Of a stretch of 64,000 nt of DNA, positions 1-7,259 are shown piece by piece. Made by a program: the position numbers and the translations under genes. This DNA comes from a virus: the IMG/VR virus record IMGVR_UViG_3300038423_000085, positions 1 through 64,000 of that record, one strand, 5' to 3'. Below the pieces are notes generated by a model. That model was not told the DNA's origin and made no database searches. It was given only the letters and a program-made list of their open reading frames with translations. How positions within the stretch are numbered: the first letter of the stretch is position 1; each line of letters starts with the position of its first letter.

Positions 1-948
1 GTCCCGACCGGCAATATTTGCGTGGCCGAGGGAGAAAAGGGACTCTTGGAGTTCCTCTCCCTCGGTGATTATGGCAAAGACGTGAACTTGAACCAGCATA
101 AAGCCGTCAAGCATCAGGCTCTTATGCCATTGACGGAGAAGTGGGTGGTGACAATATCCACCCAGTATGGCTGCTCCATGGGATGTAAGTTCTGTGACGT
201 CCCAAAGGTCGGCGCAGGCAGGAACGCAACGTTCTTTGACCTTACCGGCCAGATCTTGGAAGCTGTACATCTCCATTCTGAGATTACTCAGACCAAGCGT
301 CTGAATGTTCACTTTGCGTGCATGGGAGAACCAACCTGGAATCCCAACGTGCTTGACTGCGCCAAGTGGCTCCACACGCACATGAATGACGATTACAACA
401 TTCATCCTGTGGTATCAACCATGATGCCTAAGAGGAATGAGTGGCTGAAGACTTTCATCCATACCTGGATGCGGATCAAGAACCGTTTGTATAACGGTAA
501 TGCCGGTCTCCAGATAAGCGTGAACTCTACCAATGAGCTGGAGCGCTTGGATATGTTCCGCTGTAATGCGTGCAGTCTCGCCGAGATCGCGCATGTCATG
601 GACGGGATCATTCCTTTCGGAAGGAAGATAACCTTGAACTTTGCTGTGGCCAACTATGAGATAGACCCAAAGGTCCTTCTCTGCTACTTTGACCCAGCCC
701 TCTACACGATTAAGCTTACGCCGATGCATAAGACGGAGACAGCTTTAGCTCATGGTATTGAGACAATGGGCGATTATACTGACTTCCATCCTTACCTACA
801 TCATGAGGAAGCTTTGAAGGCGGCCGGCTATGAAGTGCTTACTTTCATTGCTTCGGCCGAGGAAGATCTGGGACGGATTACTTGTGGTAATGCAATCCTC
901 TCAGGCACATTGCCTTTGACTGAATACCAGGAGACACACTCCAACTGA
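1..948 (+). CDS. RlmN-like radical SAM enzyme, 5' end outside window
   Basis: The frame is open to the left edge, so the gene probably starts upstream; the first in-window start is GTG at 22. Seen: a CxxxCxxC cluster motif (GCSMGCKFC), a CMGEPTWN segment matching the GMGEP strand of RlmN/Cfr, and a C-terminal ITCGNAIL resembling the CGQL context of the methyl-carrying cysteine of RlmN. The family methylates C2/C8 of adenosine in 23S rRNA and tRNA. Oddity: the resolving cysteine seven residues before the first cluster cysteine (Cys118 in E. coli RlmN) is threonine here. It precedes a second radical SAM gene after one micro-ORF. The assignment to the RlmN-like group is good; the substrate is unknown. 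Confidence 0.8.
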   Translation, partial: VPTGNICVAEGEKGLLEFLSLGDYGKDVNLNQHKAVKHQALMPLTEKWVVTISTQYGCSMGCKFCDVPKVGAGRNATFFDLTGQILEAVHLHSEITQTKRLNVHFACMGEPTWNPNVLDCAKWLHTHMNDDYNIHPVVSTMMPKRNEWLKTFIHTWMRIKNRLYNGNAGLQISVNSTNELERLDMFRCNACSLAEIAHVMDGIIPFGRKITLNFAVANYEIDPKVLLCYFDPALYTIKLTPMHKTETALAHGIETMGDYTDFHPYLHHEEALKAAGYEVLTFIASAEEDLGRITCGNAILSGTLPLTEYQETHSN

Positions 949-958
949 AAGGAATAAT

Positions 959-1147
959 ATGTGGATCACTCGGCTACTGAAGAAGTGGCATGTGCTACAT
1001 TCCTGGGAGAAGTGGATCTTTGATCGTAAGGAATACACAGCATACATTTGGACTCCACCTGGGTGTTACACCCACATAACGGAATACTGGCACCGCACTT
1101 GTAGTGCCTGTGGTACATCGCAGACCAAGACGGTCATCCCACAATGA
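959..1147 (+). CDS. Small Trp-rich protein with CxxC
   Basis: 62 residues, preceded by an AAAGGA Shine-Dalgarno site that overlaps the end of the radical SAM gene. It has a basic/aromatic N-terminus (MWITRLLKKWHVLHSW) and a CSAC pair near the end that might bind zinc. It overlaps the next start by 4 bases. One of the longer members of the dispersed Trp/Arg-rich micro-ORFs; no known family recognised. Confidence 0.55.
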   Translation: MWITRLLKKWHVLHSWEKWIFDRKEYTAYIWTPPGCYTHITEYWHRTCSACGTSQTKTVIPQ

Positions 1148-2235
1148 GCCAAGATCTAAAAGAGATAGGGTTTTATACCCTATCTGATGCTCGAGCTGCG
1201 TCTGCATCAGCCACGTCGCCTCTCAAACGTTGTGAGCTGATACTTACTGGACGCTGCAACTTCAGGTGTCCTTACTGCCGGCGCATAGGCGGTGAGGACC
1301 TAGACTACTATAAAGCTAAGGACATCATCCGCTTGTGGGCCGATGACAAACTGGAAGCTATTCGGTTCTCTGGCGGCGAGCCTACGCTTTATCCTTACCT
1401 GGCCAAGCTATGCCGTTTCTCTGAACGGTCAGGCATCAAGAAGATTGCTGTGTCTACGAACGGCTCGGCTAAGCCTGAGCTATATCAGCACCTTATCTTG
1501 AATGGGGTCAATGACTTCTCTGTCTCTCTGGACGCTTGCTGTGCAGAGGATGGAGATAAGATGGCCGGTGGGATAAAAGGATCCTGGGAGCAGGTAGTAG
1601 ATAACATCTTCTACTTGTCCGAGCGGGTCTACACCACCGTAGGTGTAGTACTTACGGAGCAGAATGCTGACAAGATCAATGACATCATCAAGTTTGCTGA
1701 TGGCCTAGGAGTGTCAGATATTCGGATCATCCCCGCGGCACAGAACGGCGACAAGTTTAAGACCGTCCAAGTAGACCCAGAGCTACTAGCCAAGTATCCG
1801 ATCCTAAGGTATCGGGTCGGTAACTTTCAGTCTGGCTGGTCTGTCCGAGGTTTGGGGGTCACAGATGCTCATCGATGTGGCCTAGTCTTGGATGACATGG
1901 CTATTTTGGATGGGATGCATTACCCTTGTATCATTTACTTGCGCGAATCTGGGCAGCCAATCGGCAAGGTTGGCCCGGGCATGCGAGAAGAGCGCGAACA
2001 GTGGTATAAGAATCATGACGTCTACAGAGATCGTATCTGTAACATGAACTGCTTAGACGTCTGCGCTGCTTACAACAGGAAGTTTAGGGAGCTGAATCCT
2101 TGCTCGATAGAATCGAATCTGGTTACTTCGACTGGCTTACGTGGAGAATCGGAACTCCCCTTGACATCTTCGGAGTCAAGTGCAGGACTTACAGCCTCAT
2201 CGCTAACGCAGATAAGTTCCGAGCCGCTGCGGTAG
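1144..2235 (+). CDS. Radical SAM protein with SPASM-like cysteine tail
   Basis: 363 residues. The CNFRCPYC motif at about residues 38-45 binds the 4Fe-4S/SAM cluster, followed by FSGGEPTLYP and STNGS, the usual MoaA/SPASM-type elements. The C-terminal part has several cysteines (RCGLVL, YPCII, CNMNCLDVC) suggesting an auxiliary cluster. SPASM-type enzymes often modify peptides or proteins, but no substrate is evident. The last ~40 residues are Ser/Thr-rich and lie in the stretch overprinted by the next gene, so the functional protein may end earlier. Starts 4 bases inside the preceding micro-ORF. Confidence 0.8.
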   Translation: MSQDLKEIGFYTLSDARAASASATSPLKRCELILTGRCNFRCPYCRRIGGEDLDYYKAKDIIRLWADDKLEAIRFSGGEPTLYPYLAKLCRFSERSGIKKIAVSTNGSAKPELYQHLILNGVNDFSVSLDACCAEDGDKMAGGIKGSWEQVVDNIFYLSERVYTTVGVVLTEQNADKINDIIKFADGLGVSDIRIIPAAQNGDKFKTVQVDPELLAKYPILRYRVGNFQSGWSVRGLGVTDAHRCGLVLDDMAILDGMHYPCIIYLRESGQPIGKVGPGMREEREQWYKNHDVYRDRICNMNCLDVCAAYNRKFRELNPCSIESNLVTSTGLRGESELPLTSSESSAGLTASSLTQISSEPLR

Positions 2236-2387
2236 GCTGGTGTCCTGGCGATTTAACAGCCTGCCGGCCGAAAGAGGGACATAAGGCCGTCATGTATTTT
2301 GTGAATGGTGAACACTTCTGGTTCCATCTCAGGGACCATGAGTTCGAAGCGATCTTTGGGAGGATCAATGATCAAGGACAACTTTAA
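2100..2387 (+). CDS. Hypothetical protein overlapping radical SAM gene
   Basis: 95 residues from a TTG start with AGGGAG eight bases upstream. It overlaps the 3' end of the radical SAM gene by 136 bases in another frame. Its composition over the overlap (aromatic and mixed, e.g. YFDWLTWRIGTPLD) looks more protein-like than the Ser/Thr-rich reading of the other frame. No family recognised. A frameshift fusion to the upstream gene is an alternative, but no slippery heptamer is visible. Confidence 0.6.
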   Translation: MLDRIESGYFDWLTWRIGTPLDIFGVKCRTYSLIANADKFRAAAVGWCPGDLTACRPKEGHKAVMYFVNGEHFWFHLRDHEFEAIFGRINDQGQL

Positions 2388-2568
2388 CCGTACGATCCGA
2401 ACCGCGGATAAAACGGTGATCAACATCTCCGCGCAGCACGTCGGAGAGTTTCCAGAATGTGAGTTGAGAGCAGGTATATCACCATTCTATTTTCTCTTGA
2501 CTACAGCACAGGTGAAGAAACTCATCAAAGCTTTGCAAGCTTATCTAACTTACAGGGAGAAACAGTGA
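2368..2568 (+). CDS. Hypothetical protein, 66 aa
   Basis: Starts at ATG 2368 behind a GGGAGGA site; a longer frame from 2305 exists but lacks a Shine-Dalgarno site. Alternating hydrophobic strands followed by a helix near the C-terminus (TTAQVKKLIKALQAYL). Its stop overlaps the start of the RNA ligase gene (TGATG), suggesting translational coupling. Function unknown. Confidence 0.6.
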   Translation: MIKDNFNRTIRTADKTVINISAQHVGEFPECELRAGISPFYFLLTTAQVKKLIKALQAYLTYREKQ

Positions 2569-3851
2569 TGGATGGTTGGGAAGGGGGCTTTGACGCTCCC
2601 GCAGTAAAAAGCACGCATCAATGCGAGATCGTAAAGGTGTATCCCAAGGTACACCCGAATGCAGACAGATTGGAGGTCGCAGAAGTAGGTGGCTATTCCG
2701 TATGTGTGGGTAAGGGGGATTTTTGGGACGGTGAACTCGGGATATACATCCCTCCGGATAGTATCGTACCCGCGATCCCGGGGTTCAGCTTTGTGTGGGA
2801 AGGTAAAGGCTACATTCCCGATTCGATTCCTGCTGGCAGCACGGCGGTTCCTGAAGTACCCCAGAAATACCGCAGAATCAAAGCTAAGACTCTTCGCGGA
2901 GTAATCTCCGAAGGTCTTTTGATTCCTATTCCGCAGACGAAGGACTTCATCGATCAACAAGGTGAGTGCTTCTTCAAAGAAGGAGATGACGTTGCGAAGG
3001 TCCTTGGTGTTACCCACTACGATCCACCGGATACGACGTCGTTGGGCGGCGATACCGAAGCTGCCCCTGGAAAGAGCGGAAAGAAGAGACGTTATCCGAA
3101 GTCTCTACGCGGATGGTTTCGCTTCTTACTATCGAAAGTGGCTTTTTGGCGGCATCCGGTGGATGCCCAAGAGAGTACGAGCCTGGATATCCCAGACTAC
3201 GACGTCGACGCCTGGCAGAAGTTCCGTGGAGCCCTGATAGAAGGCGAAGAAGTATGGATCACCGAGAAGATCCACGGGGCTAATAGCCGATTTGTTTATA
3301 TAAGAGAAGCTGGTAGTGCTGCTTACGCTGGTCGTATGTACTGCGGTAGCCACCACCAATGGAAGAAGGAACTTCCTGGTTCTGCTTGGTGGACTTGCCT
3401 CAAACAGAACCTCTGGATCGAGGAGTTCTGTAGGCAATATCCCGGTCATGTTCTATATGGTGAACTGGTTCCTACCCAGAAGCCTTACATGTACGGGCAG
3501 AAGGATGGCAAGTACCGTTTGTTCGCCTTCGACGTCTTTGATCTTTCTCGGCGTTGCTTTCTGAGCTACTCCGATCTCCTTGATCTGACGTGGTGCCATC
3601 TGTACGCGGAAGGCGAAGACTTCCAAGCGCGCGGCATCTTGAATGAAGTCCACTGGGTACCTACACTCTTTAGAGGGCCGTATGACCCTGGCGCCATGAG
3701 GACCTTGGCTGAGGGAGTTTCCATGGTTCCTCATGCCAGTCACATTCGTGAAGGGATGATCATTAAGCCTCTCACGGAACGTCGCGACAATCGTATGGGT
3801 CGCGTGATCATGAAGCTCAAGTCCGTGAAGTTCCTGGAGAAGGACAAATGA
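2568..3851 (+). CDS. RNA ligase with N-terminal OB-like domain
   Basis: 427 residues. Covalent nucleotidyltransferase motifs are clear: motif I TEKIHGAN with the adenylated lysine at about residue 234, motif IV EGMIIKPL and motif V VIMKLKSVKF. The N-terminal ~110 residues (VKVYPKVHPNADRLEVAEVGGY) resemble the OB-fold tRNA-binding module found in Deinococcus-type Rnl5 RNA ligases. It would seal nicks in RNA using ATP. Start chosen at ATG 2568 (GTG 2565 also possible). One of two RNA ligases in the window, with a Thg1-like protein and RNA methyltransferases nearby, pointing to tRNA repair. Confidence 0.85.
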   Translation: MDGWEGGFDAPAVKSTHQCEIVKVYPKVHPNADRLEVAEVGGYSVCVGKGDFWDGELGIYIPPDSIVPAIPGFSFVWEGKGYIPDSIPAGSTAVPEVPQKYRRIKAKTLRGVISEGLLIPIPQTKDFIDQQGECFFKEGDDVAKVLGVTHYDPPDTTSLGGDTEAAPGKSGKKRRYPKSLRGWFRFLLSKVAFWRHPVDAQESTSLDIPDYDVDAWQKFRGALIEGEEVWITEKIHGANSRFVYIREAGSAAYAGRMYCGSHHQWKKELPGSAWWTCLKQNLWIEEFCRQYPGHVLYGELVPTQKPYMYGQKDGKYRLFAFDVFDLSRRCFLSYSDLLDLTWCHLYAEGEDFQARGILNEVHWVPTLFRGPYDPGAMRTLAEGVSMVPHASHIREGMIIKPLTERRDNRMGRVIMKLKSVKFLEKDK

Positions 3852-4090
3852 AGGGACCAGAAGGCCAAGATTTAGCTGATTTGCTCGAAGATGGTAGTGA
3901 CGAGCATATTCAGGTACGAAGAATCAAAGAGTACCTCTTGACCGAGGAGCAGAAGAAGCAACTCTATGATGCAAACTACGACCTCTCCGACGTCCTTAAT
4001 GGACGGACCCTCCCTGATTTCGAGTCCGCAGTCGAAGCTATGTTCGCCGACTGGAACGCTAAGCTCGGTCGACATATATTCGGCTTTTGA
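3848..4090 (+). CDS. Hypothetical acidic protein, 80 aa
   Basis: ATG overlaps the RNA ligase stop (ATGA). Charged and mostly helical in character (EYLLTEEQKKQLYDANYDLSD and a second helix), acidic overall. No recognised domain. Probably co-translated with the ligase. Confidence 0.6.
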   Translation: MKGPEGQDLADLLEDGSDEHIQVRRIKEYLLTEEQKKQLYDANYDLSDVLNGRTLPDFESAVEAMFADWNAKLGRHIFGF

Positions 4091-4161
4091 CAGAGGGATC
4101 TGGTGGGCTTGTGATCAGATTGCTAAGACGATCGAGTCAGATCTTCAGGTTAGGGAAAGCC

Positions 4162-4269
4162 ATGGTTGGCCTCTCGATTATAAAACGCTATTTTCCAACA
4201 CGATGGCGTTTATTTGCGGACAGAATAATCGAAAACGAGACGGAAGTCAAGTGGCCTCCGCCCAAGTAA
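4162..4269 (+). CDS. Basic micro-ORF, 35 aa
   Basis: ATG 4162 has AGGGA six bases upstream and encodes a short basic peptide with Trp and Arg (RYFPTRWRLF). The frame is open further upstream (TTG 4087, GTG 4111), so a longer product is possible. Placed with the Trp/Arg micro-ORFs because of size, composition and position. Confidence 0.4.
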   Translation: MVGLSIIKRYFPTRWRLFADRIIENETEVKWPPPK

Positions 4270-4276
4270 GTCAACC

Positions 4277-4411
4277 ATGAAATGGTGGGCTAGGCTTTAT
4301 CCAGATGGACCTTTGTGCATAGTTACGCGCAAAACGACATTCGCTACAATCGTTTGTCGTGACGTCCGACGTGTATGGAATAGTGTCGTTCTCGTCTACC
4401 GGTCCATTTAA
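4277..4411 (+). CDS. MKWW micro-protein, 44 aa
   Basis: Begins MKWWARLYPDG and has a run of arginines around a tryptophan near the end (RDVRRVWNS). Member of the dispersed Trp/Arg-rich family. It lies 38 bases before the TPM-domain gene and seven bases after the preceding micro-ORF stop. Confidence 0.55.
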   Translation: MKWWARLYPDGPLCIVTRKTTFATIVCRDVRRVWNSVVLVYRSI

Positions 4412-4448
4412 CACGCTGTTGTAGTAGTACATCCGAAAGGAGAAGTAC

Positions 4449-5750
4449 ATGAAGCGAATGGTATCGCTAGCTATGCTGGCGATTCTCTTGCTTGTTCCTG
4501 CGGTCGTTATGGGCCAGACCTGTGATGCTACAGTGGCCGATGACGCCGGAGGTATTCTCAATACCGCCCAGATGGCTCAGATCGCGAGCGAAGCTGGCTC
4601 CTTGATCAATCAGGGCGCCGATGTGCGAGTTCGCGTCACTGGAACTACCGCCAATCTGGATCAAACTGAGGCCCAGTACGAGCACTCCTGTCCATCGTGG
4701 CAGGGTGCAAGTGGCGGCCGTAAGAACAGTTTGGTCGTATTGATGGTGTCTCCATCCAGTCGTAAGTTGGGCATTTACTATGGGTCAGCATTCAAATATG
4801 CCTTCGACGAGCACTGGGTCCGCATTAAGTCAGACTACATGGTCCCCAAGTTCCGGGATCATGACTGGACAGGTGGCTTTATTGCCACCGAGCAACAGCT
4901 AGCAGCCAGGCTAACAGCTGCTAAGGATGAATCAGTTCATCCAGTTGCTGCTACTACAGTAGTCACTGAGCCACCGACTGACTACTCCGGCCTTTGGTCG
5001 GCATTCAAATGGGCACTCTTGATCCTTGCCTTAGTTCTATTCTGCTACGGCATCTGGGAGTATTACAGCTGGTGTAAACGCCGGCGTGAAGCTGCCAAGG
5101 CCGCGCAACAAGCGGCTTCGATCAGGCGTAATCTTGCCGCTCGGCGTATCAGTCGATTTAAGTCATTCGTAAATGCTTCTAATCAAGCACTTTACGATCG
5201 CGCCGTAGATGAGTTCGGCCGACTGTCGAACTCCGAAAGCACCAATCCTGATACTGATGGGCTTACACCTCAACAGTATTACAACATCGAGCGGCTCTAC
5301 AAGTCTGTGTGCAACGACCTGGATGAGGTAGCTTATCCTACAGGGCAAGAGACAGTAGATGTACCGGCTGGGGTAACTTGCAGTCATCCTTCTGACGAAG
5401 CTATGACTGGAGTCGAATCAGCTGGTGATGCTCCTGTTGATAGCACCACTTATGTCCCGGTGATCATCGATAACTCGCGCGTCAATGAGGCGCCCGAAAC
5501 CGAACCGTCGACTTACAATCCGTTCCTACATGAGACCCCAACGGTCCAGGAGGATCCGGAGCCAAGTCCTGATGATGACAATGGTGGTTCAAGTAGCTTC
5601 ACTGAATCGTCCGGCTCGAGTTCGAGCAGTGACGATGGTGGTGGAAGCTCGAGCTGGAGCAGTGAATCCAGCGATTCTGGTGGTTCATCTGACTTTTCCT
5701 TCGGCGGCGGAGGAGATTCAGGTGGTGGTGGAGGAAGCGACAGCTTCTAA
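4449..5750 (+). CDS. Secreted/membrane TPM-domain protein
   Basis: 433 residues with AAAGGAG upstream. A signal peptide (MKRMVSLAMLAILLLVPAVV) leads to a TPM domain at about residues 24-165: VADDAGGILN, NSLVVLMVSPSSRKLGIYYG, and a P-[FR]-[RD]-like YMVPKFRDHDW. A transmembrane segment (ALLILALVLFCYG) at about residue 190 is followed by a basic cytoplasmic helix, an acidic linker and a Gly/Ser tail ending GGGGGSDSF, as in YgcG-type proteins. The gene sits directly before a PspA homologue; TPM and PspA proteins occur together in bacterial envelope-stress systems. A role protecting or reshaping the infected cell's membrane is inferred. Confidence 0.8.
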   Translation: MKRMVSLAMLAILLLVPAVVMGQTCDATVADDAGGILNTAQMAQIASEAGSLINQGADVRVRVTGTTANLDQTEAQYEHSCPSWQGASGGRKNSLVVLMVSPSSRKLGIYYGSAFKYAFDEHWVRIKSDYMVPKFRDHDWTGGFIATEQQLAARLTAAKDESVHPVAATTVVTEPPTDYSGLWSAFKWALLILALVLFCYGIWEYYSWCKRRREAAKAAQQAASIRRNLAARRISRFKSFVNASNQALYDRAVDEFGRLSNSESTNPDTDGLTPQQYYNIERLYKSVCNDLDEVAYPTGQETVDVPAGVTCSHPSDEAMTGVESAGDAPVDSTTYVPVIIDNSRVNEAPETEPSTYNPFLHETPTVQEDPEPSPDDDNGGSSSFTESSGSSSSSDDGGGSSSWSSESSDSGGSSDFSFGGGGDSGGGGGSDSF

Positions 5751-5758
5751 GGAGAACT

Positions 5759-6430
5759 ATGACCACGTTCATACAAAAGCTGCGCGTAGTAACTTTGGGG
5801 ACAGCTCACGACTTGCTCGACAAGGCGATTGATCTGAACTCTCCGAGCGCTCTGCGCCAGTATGTCAGGGATCTTGAAGATGCCCTGGCCAAACTCACGA
5901 ACGAAGCTGCTGTGCAAGCCGGGCAGATTCGAACTCTTACTCGCGAACAGGGTGACCTGAGCACGAGGATCTCGACCGACAAGACATTGGCTGCAAAGTA
6001 TTTGCAGTCCAATCCTTCGTTGGCGCGCGTCAAGGCTTCTGACGCTGTTATGGCTCAGAAGGAGCTGGATAGTATTAACCAGCAACTTGTTGCGCAGAAA
6101 GAACTTAGCAACAAGCTTGATGCCAGTGTGACTGCGCTTGACGCGAAGCACACCGAAATGCTCTCTAACGTACGTAGGTTAGAGAGTATGGATCGTCAAT
6201 CCAAGGCTCAAGAACAAGCTGCTTCTGCTCTTACCTCGGCCGGCAAGACTCTGGCCGGTGGAGCAGATGTCTCGATCGACAATATCGAGCAGAAGATAGA
6301 GGCACGAAATGACGTTGCCGCGGAGAAGTTTAGCCGCGCAATGGGTTCCTTTGCCTCTCCAGAAGATCCAGAGCACACAGCTGCTGTGGACGAACTGTTG
6401 GCGTCGCTCACCCCTACGCCGGCAGCGTAG
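5759..6430 (+). CDS. pspA: PspA/IM30 (ESCRT-III-like) family protein
   Basis: 223 residues, the usual PspA length, and predicted almost wholly helical. The N-terminal stretch (FIQKLRVVTLGTAHDLLDKA) matches the membrane-binding amphipathic helix and following segment of PspA/Vipp1, with later coiled coils rich in Ala, Gln and Lys. These proteins polymerise on damaged membranes and keep the proton gradient. It starts nine bases after the TPM gene behind AAGGAG and is followed by a terminator, so the two form a unit. The assignment rests on pattern and length rather than a single motif. Confidence 0.75.
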   Translation: MTTFIQKLRVVTLGTAHDLLDKAIDLNSPSALRQYVRDLEDALAKLTNEAAVQAGQIRTLTREQGDLSTRISTDKTLAAKYLQSNPSLARVKASDAVMAQKELDSINQQLVAQKELSNKLDASVTALDAKHTEMLSNVRRLESMDRQSKAQEQAASALTSAGKTLAGGADVSIDNIEQKIEARNDVAAEKFSRAMGSFASPEDPEHTAAVDELLASLTPTPAA

Positions 6431-6450
6431 TTAGAACCCCCGACTAAATG

Positions 6451-6480
6451 AAGGGAGGGAGCAATCCCTCCCTTTGTTTT
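6451..6480 (+). terminator. Rho-independent terminator after pspA
   Basis: A 9-bp stem AAGGGAGGG/CCCTCCCTT with a six-base loop (AGCAAT), followed by TTTGTTTT. It closes the TPM-PspA unit 20 bases after the pspA stop. Confidence 0.85.
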
Positions 6481-6488
6481 GGAGCTTT

Positions 6489-6590
6489 ATGATAAAATGG
6501 TGGATGAGACATATCAACGGCGGAATCAGATTGTTTGATCGCCGGTGGCGTAAGCACTACAACGCCATTTATTGGAGGAGATCTCTCTAA
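6489..6590 (+). CDS. MIKWW micro-protein, 33 aa
   Basis: MIKWWMRHINGG start, then an arginine/aromatic half (RRWRKHYNAIYWRR). It closely resembles the 39-residue product at 28154 (same MIKWW start, similar RxWRKHF segment). Its stop TAA overlaps the next ATG (TAATG), and its 3' end carries the GGAGGAG site for that gene. Confidence 0.6.
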   Translation: MIKWWMRHINGGIRLFDRRWRKHYNAIYWRRSL

Positions 6591-7000
6591 TGTGGAATCC
6601 TTTCAGGAAGCCCGAGACTAAAGATCTTAAGATTACGGCGGAGCCTAAGTATAATCGAGATGCTATTTGCTCTGCTGTATACCGTGTGTTGAATGCCAGG
6701 TTGACTCATTATAATGACTTGATTATCTGGCTGAGCCACAACTATGACGTAACGTCTTGGGGTCCCAGGCTCGAGCAGAGTCAAAAAGATATTGATGCCA
6801 TTCGTAGATGGGCTGAGGCTTTACCACGTACTCCAGTAAGATCAGAGTATCTACACTGGCTTGATTATTACGAGCGCGGGTTGAATGAAGCTTGGAAAGA
6901 ACTGCGCACTCAGGACCACAAGAAGGAAATGGATCATTACGACAGAGAGTCTAGAGAGAAGTATGACGCATCTTTAGACCTCGACATCCCAAAGCCATGA
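6590..7000 (+). CDS. Hypothetical protein, 136 aa
   Basis: Start at ATG 6590 behind GGAGGAG; an upstream in-frame TTG at 6572 is less likely. Charged, helical, Trp/Tyr-containing protein (HYNDLIIWLSHNYDVTSWG) with a strongly charged C-terminal helix. No family recognised. Flanked on both sides by coupled Trp/Arg micro-ORFs. Confidence 0.65.
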   Translation: MWNPFRKPETKDLKITAEPKYNRDAICSAVYRVLNARLTHYNDLIIWLSHNYDVTSWGPRLEQSQKDIDAIRRWAEALPRTPVRSEYLHWLDYYERGLNEAWKELRTQDHKKEMDHYDRESREKYDASLDLDIPKP

Positions 7001-7140
7001 AATGGTGGAGATGGTGCCGGGCCTCTTGCGGTAAGGGCTTCTATTTGGTTAGCCGCCGCTACCGTCACAATGATTTCTTCGATGTCAAGAGATGGCACTT
7101 GATATTCGGGGCACATAAGGATTTCAAGAGGATCGTATGA
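6997..7140 (+). CDS. MKWWRW micro-protein, 47 aa
   Basis: MKWWRWCRASCG start with two cysteines, then a basic aromatic body (SRRYRHNDFF, KRWHLIFG). Its ATG overlaps the upstream stop (ATGA) and its stop overlaps the next micro-ORF (ATGA). Clear member of the micro-protein family. Confidence 0.6.
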   Translation: MKWWRWCRASCGKGFYLVSRRYRHNDFFDVKRWHLIFGAHKDFKRIV

Positions 7141-7259
7141 GTTGGTGGTTCCTCGGACGTGGCGGCGATTGGAGAGGAAGATGTCTCCGTATCTGGCGCC
7201 GCAAGTACATTCGAAAACTCAGGAAGTCATTTCCTGAGAACTACAAAGGATCGATATGA
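7137..7259 (+). CDS. MSWW micro-protein, 40 aa
   Basis: MSWWFLGRGG start and a dense basic core (RIWRRKYIRKLRKS). The first 13 coding bases are identical to those of the micro-ORF at 10110. Coupled by ATGA overlaps to the micro-ORF before it and to the RNA ligase gene after it. Confidence 0.6.
   Translation: MSWWFLGRGGDWRGRCLRIWRRKYIRKLRKSFPENYKGSI

Noticed and set aside
2090-2240. Programmed frameshift joining the radical SAM gene to the 2100 gene
   Set aside because: No slippery heptamer or downstream structure is apparent, and the 2100 frame has its own ribosome site.
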